A stretch of 9,846 nucleotides of DNA, taken from Bacteroidales bacterium UBA5219. Its GTDB lineage: Bacteria > Bacteroidota > Bacteroidia > Bacteroidales > ML635J-15. Positions within the stretch are counted from its first letter, which is position 1. Every line of letters begins with the position of its first letter. Positions 5,498-9,846 of this stretch are shown in pieces. The stretch lies in NCBI GenBank assembly GCA_002412425.1, contig DHVB01000016.1:1-9846 (forward strand), read 5' to 3'. The notes under the pieces are model-generated. The model had not been told where the DNA came from, ran no database searches, and worked only from the letters and a program-made list of their open reading frames with translations. Both the position numbers and the translations under genes were made by a program.

Positions 5498-7669
5498 TTA
5501 TAAATTTTCAAGAATATATGTAGTCATCTTTCTATATAAATGATTACGTGTATTTCCACCATAAATTCCGTGGTCTTTATTTGGATAATACATTGTTTCA
5601 AAATCAACGTCAGCGTCCACAAGTTTTGAAACTAAATCAACAGCATTTTGAAAATGTACATTATCGTCAGCAGTTCCATGGATTAGAAGATATTTTCCTG
5701 TTAAATCTTTAACGTGGTTAATAGGCGAATTTTTATCATATCCATCAGCATTGTCTTTAGGCAAACCATTATATCTTTCTGTATAAACAGAATCGTAATA
5801 TCTCCAGTTTGTAACAGGAGCAACAGCTATAGCTAATTTAAACCATTTTGCACCTATTGTTACACATAAGGTTGACATATATCCACCATAGGACCAGCCA
5901 AAAATTCCTATTCTACTTGGGTCAACAAATTTTAAACTTCCTAAATATTTTGCAGCTTCAATTTGGTCAAGAACTTCATATTTTCCAAGTTCTTTGTATG
6001 TGATTTGTCTAAAATCTTTTCCTCTTGCACCAGTACCTCTGTTGTCAACCGAAACAATAATATATCCATTTTGAGCTAAAAGTTGCCACCATGCCATATC
6101 TCTATCCCACGAATTAGTTACAGTTTGCGAGCCTGGACCGCCATAAACATACATGAAAACTGGATTTTTCTTTTTCATTTTGTTAGGCTTTATCATCCAG
6201 CCGTTGAGTTCTGTACCGTCTTCTAAATTAAAAGTAAAAAATTCTTTCTTAGCAAATTTGTATTCTTCACTTATCTTTTTTGATAGTGATTTGTTGACTT
6301 CTAATTCTCTAATTAGTTCGCCGTTATTATTGTATAAGCAAGTTTGATTTGGCGTGTTTGCATCGCTCCAGTCATTTATAAAGTATTTAAAAGTCTTGCT
6401 AAAACTTGCAGAATTTGTTCCTACTTGTTTTGATAACATTGTTAAATTGCTTCCTTCTAAGTTTACAGAATAAATTTCGCGGTTTAGTGGCGAAACTTTT
6501 GCAGCTTGGAAATACGCTTTGCTATTTGCTTCATCTATTCCATAAAATTCTGTAACTTCCCAATTCCCGCTTGTAAGTTGTTTTACAAGTTTTCCATTCA
6601 AATCATATAAGTATAAATGGCGGAAACCATCTGATTCGTGAGAATAAACAAAATGCTTTTTATCGTTTAAGAATTTTAAATCGTCGTTTATTTCAATGTA
6701 TTTTGGGTCTGTAAGTGTTAAAATTATTTTTGATTTACCAGTATTAGCATCTATTGAAAAAAGTTCATATTTATTTTGAAGTCTGTTCATTTTTACCGCT
6801 GCTAAAACTTCTGGATTTTGAGTAAACATTAAACGTGGAATATACATGTCGTCTAAATTACCCATATCAGCATCAATAATTTGTTTTGTTTCTATATCAA
6901 CTATGTGCAAGCTAATTTTTGAGTTGTCTTCGCCAGCTTTTGGATATTTGAATTCATAGTTTTTAGGATATAAACTTCCGAAAATTGGAAATGTAAAAGT
7001 TTTAACTTCAGACTCATCAGATTTTAGAAAAGCAATTTTTTTGCTATCTGCCGACCAGTCGTATGCTTTATTGTAGCTAAATTCTTCTTCGTAAACCCAA
7101 TCTGGAACTCCATTTAAAATTTTATTTCTTTCTCCGTCAGTTGTTAGTTGAACTTCCTGAGAATTTTCTTGACTTATATCTTTTACGAAAATGTTGTTAT
7201 CTCTAACAAAAGCAATTTTATTTCCATCAGGCGAGAAAAATGCTAGTTGTTGTTTCCCATTTTCTGACAGACGAGTTATAGTATTTTTTGTGCGATCGTA
7301 AATTATATATTCTGCTAAATACGAATGACGGTAAATTGGTTCGTACTGAAAACTAATTAAGATTTTATTCTCGTCAGCCGAAAATTGATAATCAAAAATC
7401 CAATCTATAACATCTGATTCAAAATCTTTAGCTTTAAATATTGTCTCAACTTGCTCGCCAGTACTGTAAGAATATTTAATAAGAGAATTTCTTGCCATAT
7501 TCAAGTTGGTGTAATGTTCACCATCTTTCATGGATTCAATTCCATAAACATAACTTTGCCTAAAAGTACCTTTTTTATAAAGGTCTTCGATTTCTATTTG
7601 TTTTTGTGCAAAACTGAAAATGCTTAGCAAAAATAGTGCTGACAGTAAAAAAGAAAATTTTCTATTCAT
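5498..7669 (-). CDS. dpp4: Dipeptidyl peptidase IV (prolyl dipeptidase, family S9B)
   Basis: Exported serine peptidase that removes Xaa-Pro or Xaa-Ala dipeptides from peptide N-termini, used by asaccharolytic Bacteroidota to feed on peptides. Residues 1-21 are a signal peptide (SIFSFA-Q), so it acts in the periplasm or at the outer membrane. Residues about 80-460 form the DPP-IV N-terminal beta-propeller, including the EEE run at 194-196 whose acidic pair binds the substrate's free amino group. The C-terminal alpha/beta hydrolase domain has YGGPGSQ (509-515; oxyanion Tyr509), GWSYGG (591-596; nucleophile Ser593), HGTADDN (664-670; Asp668) and DHG (His700). The 723-aa length and triad numbering agree with Porphyromonas gingivalis DPP4. 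It starts 10 bp after the DUF4268 stop, implying one transcript with that gene. No T9SS tail is present. The stop is followed by the dispersed element. Confidence 0.96.
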   Translation of the reverse strand: MNRKFSFLLSALFLLSIFSFAQKQIEIEDLYKKGTFRQSYVYGIESMKDGEHYTNLNMARNSLIKYSYSTGEQVETIFKAKDFESDVIDWIFDYQFSADENKILISFQYEPIYRHSYLAEYIIYDRTKNTITRLSENGKQQLAFFSPDGNKIAFVRDNNIFVKDISQENSQEVQLTTDGERNKILNGVPDWVYEEEFSYNKAYDWSADSKKIAFLKSDESEVKTFTFPIFGSLYPKNYEFKYPKAGEDNSKISLHIVDIETKQIIDADMGNLDDMYIPRLMFTQNPEVLAAVKMNRLQNKYELFSIDANTGKSKIILTLTDPKYIEINDDLKFLNDKKHFVYSHESDGFRHLYLYDLNGKLVKQLTSGNWEVTEFYGIDEANSKAYFQAAKVSPLNREIYSVNLEGSNLTMLSKQVGTNSASFSKTFKYFINDWSDANTPNQTCLYNNNGELIRELEVNKSLSKKISEEYKFAKKEFFTFNLEDGTELNGWMIKPNKMKKKNPVFMYVYGGPGSQTVTNSWDRDMAWWQLLAQNGYIIVSVDNRGTGARGKDFRQITYKELGKYEVLDQIEAAKYLGSLKFVDPSRIGIFGWSYGGYMSTLCVTIGAKWFKLAIAVAPVTNWRYYDSVYTERYNGLPKDNADGYDKNSPINHVKDLTGKYLLIHGTADDNVHFQNAVDLVSKLVDADVDFETMYYPNKDHGIYGGNTRNHLYRKMTTYILENL

Positions 7670-7679
7670 AATTTATAAT

Positions 7680-8141
7680 TTAATTTTGTTTAATATAATC
7701 TTCAATAAAAGGTTTCACTTCTTCAAAAGTTTGTTCTAATTTAAGCATGTTTAAGGCAAAAAACTCAAATATTATGCCCCAATCATTTTTTCTATAAATA
7801 TTAACATTGTCAATTTGTTTGTACAAAGCACATACAATTTTTCCAGAATCGTTTGTAAAATGCTCGTCCCATATCCAATCTTCGCCCAAAATGTCAATGT
7901 ACAAAAGTTCGTATTCTTTTAGTTTTAGAAAATTGTCAAAACGTTTGTTTTCATCTTTATTTTCAAAAGCAATCATTACGCGAGCAAATTGGCGATTAAT
8001 TTCAAATTTCATCACAAAGTCTTTAATACCAGTATTATACAAAATCCACTTTCGTTTTGGTCCAAGATGTTTTCGAGAGTAAGTGTCGAAAGCTGTCCAA
8101 AAGTTTTTGCGAATTTCTGCCGCCTCTGATTTACTGTACAT
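7680..8141 (-). CDS. DUF4268 domain-containing protein
   Basis: A 153-aa cytosolic protein without signal peptide or membrane segment. The sequence matches the DUF4268 family: an N-terminal helix SKSEAAEIRKNFWTAF (3-18), the KRKWILYNTGIKDFVMKFE region (29-47), an RVMIAFE strand (54-60), a WIWDEHF segment (89-95) and a C-terminal helix after FEFFALNMLKLEQTFEEV. Similar folds occur at the C-terminus of some restriction-related and DUF91-type proteins, but this is the stand-alone short form and I see no nuclease motif. The frame is open seven codons further up (MFFSFII), but the Met at 8141 fits the family N-terminus (MYSKSEA). It precedes DPP-IV by 10 bp, probably in one operon, with a -7 box 18 bp upstream of the start. 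The function is unknown. Confidence 0.85.
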   Translation of the reverse strand: MYSKSEAAEIRKNFWTAFDTYSRKHLGPKRKWILYNTGIKDFVMKFEINRQFARVMIAFENKDENKRFDNFLKLKEYELLYIDILGEDWIWDEHFTNDSGKIVCALYKQIDNVNIYRKNDWGIIFEFFALNMLKLEQTFEEVKPFIEDYIKQN

Positions 8142-8159
8142 TATTATAAAACTAAAAAA

Positions 8160-8167
8160 CAAAAATA
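8160..8167 (-). promoter_or_regulatory. -7 box (TATTTTTG) of the DUF4268-DPP-IV pair
   Basis: Exact TAnnTTTG match on the minus strand, 18 bp before the DUF4268 start, leaving a leader of about 12 nt. There is no TTTG at the expected -33 spacing. The surrounding sequence is very A/T-rich, so a chance match is possible. Confidence 0.4.
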
Positions 8168-8182
8168 GGAAAATTAATTTAG

Positions 8183-8217
8183 AATTAAGAATTGATAATT
8201 AAGAATTAATAATTGAT
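8183..8217. repeat. AATTRAK-type heptamer array (5 x 7 bp)
   Basis: Five head-to-tail heptamers: AATTAAG, AATTGAT, AATTAAG, AATTAAT, AATTGAT. It is related to the AATTGAT blocks at 3148-3166 and around the four-helix-bundle gene. It sits in the divergent gap between DUF4268/DPP-IV and the plus-strand gene at 8426, upstream of the DUF4268 -7 box. Confidence 0.65.
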
Positions 8218-8395
8218 GGTTATTTATTTTTTGTTTTTTAGTGAATCTTTAAAAACTTTTGCTTTCAGTTAGTTCGCTAAGGATAAAGAGAAAAGCATTT
8301 CTTGATTTTGGAATGGTATTTGAATTGTTTATAAATGCCGTTAATAAGTTTTTATAATTATTCGGTAAATACGTATTGAAATGAACTAAAGATTT

Positions 8396-8404
8396 TATAT
8401 TTTG
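8396..8404 (+). promoter_or_regulatory. Possible -7 box (TATATTTTG) of the 8426 gene
   Basis: Resembles TAnnTTTG with one extra spacer base, 21 bp before the start codon. A TTG at 8376-8378 lies 17 bp upstream. The match is imperfect and the call is tentative. Confidence 0.3.
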
Positions 8405-8425
8405 TGCCACAAATTTTTATAGATT

Positions 8426-9304
8426 ATGAAAATATTAAAATTTAACTTAATACTTGTGTTAGTCATGTTTGTAAGCGTTTTGAATGCTCAAGTAATAGGT
8501 GGACGACAAACGAAATTAGAGAAATTTTATGCAGAAGAAAGGTGGGAAGATTGTGCTTTTAGAGCAGAAAGAATGGTACTGCAGGAAAAATACAAAAATG
8601 ATCCAGAAATAAACTTATATTTGGCAGCTTCGTATGCAAAGGTTTTTTTAATGTGTTTAGAAGATTCTACTTTGCTTAACAAAGTACCAGAGTATTTGAA
8701 TGCCTATAATTATGCTTTAAAGTATTCAACAGTTGCGAAAAGAAAAGATAAAAAAACACAAATTATTTTTCCAAAAAATAATTTTATGTTAGAAGAAATT
8801 GCAATAACTGGAATTCATTATATAGACCATTATATGTCAATAAAACGAGTTCCTAAAGCAAATTCATACTTGAGAAAAATTATGAAAGTTTATTCAGATG
8901 AGAATTTCAAGTTCTTAAATGGAGTGCTTTCTGTAATGACAGGCGATACAGCAACTGGAAATCCTTTAATTAGAGAAACTTTTGCAAATATTGATAGCAG
9001 AAAAGCAAGAGAAGAGCTAAATACCGATTTTATTATGATAGACGCTTTTGACTATTATGTTAATTTTTTAATGAATCAAGAAACACCACTTGTCGATAGT
9101 GCTAAAAATGTCGCAAATAGAGGTGTTAAGTGCTTTCCAGATTGTGAATTGTTAAAATATAATTTAAAACTTATAGATGATCCAGAGCTAAAGGCAGAAA
9201 AACCAAAAAACGAAAAGAAAAAACTTATACTGAAAAGTATTGTCTTAAATAGTTTGAATGAAAATGATGAAGATGATGATGTAGATGATGAAGATGATGA
9301 TTAA
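8426..9304 (+). CDS. Exported helical (TPR-like) protein with acidic tail
   Basis: A 292-aa protein I do not recognise by name. Residues 1-21 are a signal peptide (KILKFNLILVLVMFVSVLNA-Q). The mature part is helical and TPR-like: KLEKFYAEERWEDCAFRAERM (30-50) followed by DPEINLYLAASYAKVF (59-74) has the small/large residue spacing of a helix-turn-helix repeat, and PKANSYLRKIMKVY (143-156) and DSAKNVANRGVKCFPDCELLKYNL (224-247) look like later pairs. A Lys-rich stretch (255-270) leads into a strongly acidic end, 279-292, nearly all Asp/Glu and encoded by GAT/GAA triplets. There is no lipobox, T9SS tail or enzyme motif. A periplasmic scaffold-type role is possible by analogy only. The stop lies 2 bp before an AATTGAT array. 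Confidence 0.75.
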   Translation: MKILKFNLILVLVMFVSVLNAQVIGGRQTKLEKFYAEERWEDCAFRAERMVLQEKYKNDPEINLYLAASYAKVFLMCLEDSTLLNKVPEYLNAYNYALKYSTVAKRKDKKTQIIFPKNNFMLEEIAITGIHYIDHYMSIKRVPKANSYLRKIMKVYSDENFKFLNGVLSVMTGDTATGNPLIRETFANIDSRKAREELNTDFIMIDAFDYYVNFLMNQETPLVDSAKNVANRGVKCFPDCELLKYNLKLIDDPELKAEKPKNEKKKLILKSIVLNSLNENDEDDDVDDEDDD

Positions 9305-9306
9305 CT

Positions 9307-9382
9307 AATTGATAATTGATAATTGAATAATTGATAATTGATAATTGAATAATTGATAATTGATAATTGAATAATTGATAAT
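9307..9382. repeat. AATTGAT tandem array upstream of the four-helix gene
   Basis: Three identical 22-bp units (9307-9328, 9329-9350, 9351-9372), each made of AATTGAT, AATTGAT and AATTGAAT, followed by a 10-bp partial unit. It fills nearly the whole gap between the 8426 gene and the four-helix-bundle gene. There are no unique spacers, so it is not a CRISPR array. Confidence 0.95.
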
Positions 9383-9406
9383 GAGTTAATTGAAATTTTA
9401 CGTAGT

Positions 9407-9775
9407 ATGAAAAAGGAAAATGTAGTAAGAGATAAATCATATGATTTTGCATTGAAGGTTGTGAAGCTGTATAAATTTTTGATGGAAAATAAAAAAGAAT
9501 TTGTATTAAGTAAACAATTTTTAAGATCAGGAACTTCAATTGGTGCAAATATCCGTGAATCAGAACACGCACAAAGTGATGCCGATTTTTTGCATAAATT
9601 GTCTATTGCATTAAAGGAGGCTAATGAGACCGATTACTGGATTGACTTACTACACTACGCGAATTATTTAACTGAAAAAGAGTTCTTAGATCTAAAAAAG
9701 GATATTAATGAAATATTAAAATTGCTAGTTGCAATTATTAAAACGATGAAAGAGAAAATGGAGAAAAATAATTGA
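9407..9775 (+). CDS. Four-helix bundle protein (23S rRNA intervening-sequence type)
   Basis: A 122-aa small protein of the S23/IVP family (PF05635-type), first known from ORFs inside 23S rRNA intervening sequences and related to Avd, the accessory protein of diversity-generating retroelements. The family core is plain: SYDFALKVVKLYKFL (11-25), QFLRSGTSIGANIRES (37-52), DADFLHKLSIALKEANETDYWIDLL (58-82), then a fourth helix from about 89 ending in a Lys-rich tail. The fold forms basic pentamers in Avd; nucleic-acid binding here is inference. No 23S rRNA sequence, reverse transcriptase or variable repeat lies nearby. There is no Shine-Dalgarno or clear -7 box. The gene lies between two AATTGAT-type arrays, and its TGA stop is inside the first unit of the downstream array, suggesting that gene and repeats form one dispersed cassette. 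Confidence 0.92.
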   Translation: MKKENVVRDKSYDFALKVVKLYKFLMENKKEFVLSKQFLRSGTSIGANIRESEHAQSDADFLHKLSIALKEANETDYWIDLLHYANYLTEKEFLDLKKDINEILKLLVAIIKTMKEKMEKNN

Positions 9776-9846
9776 ATAATTGATAATTGAATAATTGATA
9801 ATTGAATAATTGTTAATTGAATAATTGATAATTGAATAATTGATAA
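9770..9846. repeat. AATTGAAT/AATTGAT 15-bp tandem array (runs off the window)
   Basis: Five 15-bp units starting at 9770, 9785, 9800, 9815 and 9830, each AATTGAAT followed by AATTGAT. They are identical except for one A-to-T change in unit 3 (position 9813). The first unit supplies the TGA stop of the four-helix-bundle gene. The array continues past the end of the window, so its full length is unknown. Confidence 0.95.

Noticed and set aside
6153..6347. Plus-strand frame inside DPP-IV, and similar ones at 2502-2708 and 7807-8082
   Set aside because: All are antisense to well-supported genes and look like translations of the reverse strand, with no start context or domains.
9225..9572. Minus-strand frame over the repeat array
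   Set aside because: Its sequence is a translation of the AATTGAT repeat and the GAT/GAA tail (runs of His, Leu, Tyr, Asn); it overlaps two better-supported genes.
9307..9846. CRISPR array
   Set aside because: Units are directly abutting 7/8-bp blocks without unique spacers, and no cas genes are nearby.

Overview
The window looks like a chromosomal stretch of an AT-rich member of the Bacteroidota, probably from the Bacteroidales/Marinilabiliales side. The evidence is a secreted protein ending in a type IX secretion (Por) sorting tail, a serine protease matching Porphyromonas-type DPP-IV residue for residue at its catalytic triad, a Bacteroidota-style septum formation initiator protein, A-rich start contexts instead of Shine-Dalgarno sites, and several matches to the Bacteroidota -7 promoter box TAnnTTTG.

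Layout. Positions 1-93 hold the end of a dispersed repeat, followed on the minus strand by class II fructose-bisphosphate aldolase (102-1100). A 400-bp non-coding gap with three hairpins separates it from plus-strand yqgE (1505-2089). That gene converges, with a 5-bp gap, on a minus-strand FtsB/DivIC-like division protein (2095-2421). Upstream of it on the minus strand is a flavodoxin-fold NAD(P)H oxidoreductase (2522-3109). A strong terminator then ends a minus-strand gene for a secreted delta-60-repeat/T9SS protein (3254-4732). The next 765 bp (4733-5497) have no convincing gene but are rich in structure: a (TG)14 microsatellite, a candidate structured RNA ending in a rho-independent terminator, and a second copy of the dispersed repeat. 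A minus-strand pair, DUF4268 then DPP-IV (8141 down to 5498), is followed by a plus-strand gene for a secreted helical protein with an aspartate-rich tail (8426-9304). Last comes a plus-strand four-helix-bundle (23S rRNA intervening-sequence type) gene (9407-9775), bracketed by AT-rich tandem repeats that run off the window.

The genes are mostly housekeeping or exported proteins and do not form one pathway; only DUF4268/DPP-IV and perhaps the flavoprotein/FtsB-like pair look co-transcribed. The unusual material is between the genes: (i) a roughly 120-bp imperfectly palindromic element found 7-8 bp after the stop codons of two unrelated genes, (ii) a structured minus-strand RNA candidate, and (iii) AATTGAT/AATTGAAT blocks that recur at four intergenic sites and tightly flank the four-helix-bundle gene. 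No CRISPR array, transposase, tRNA or rRNA was seen.
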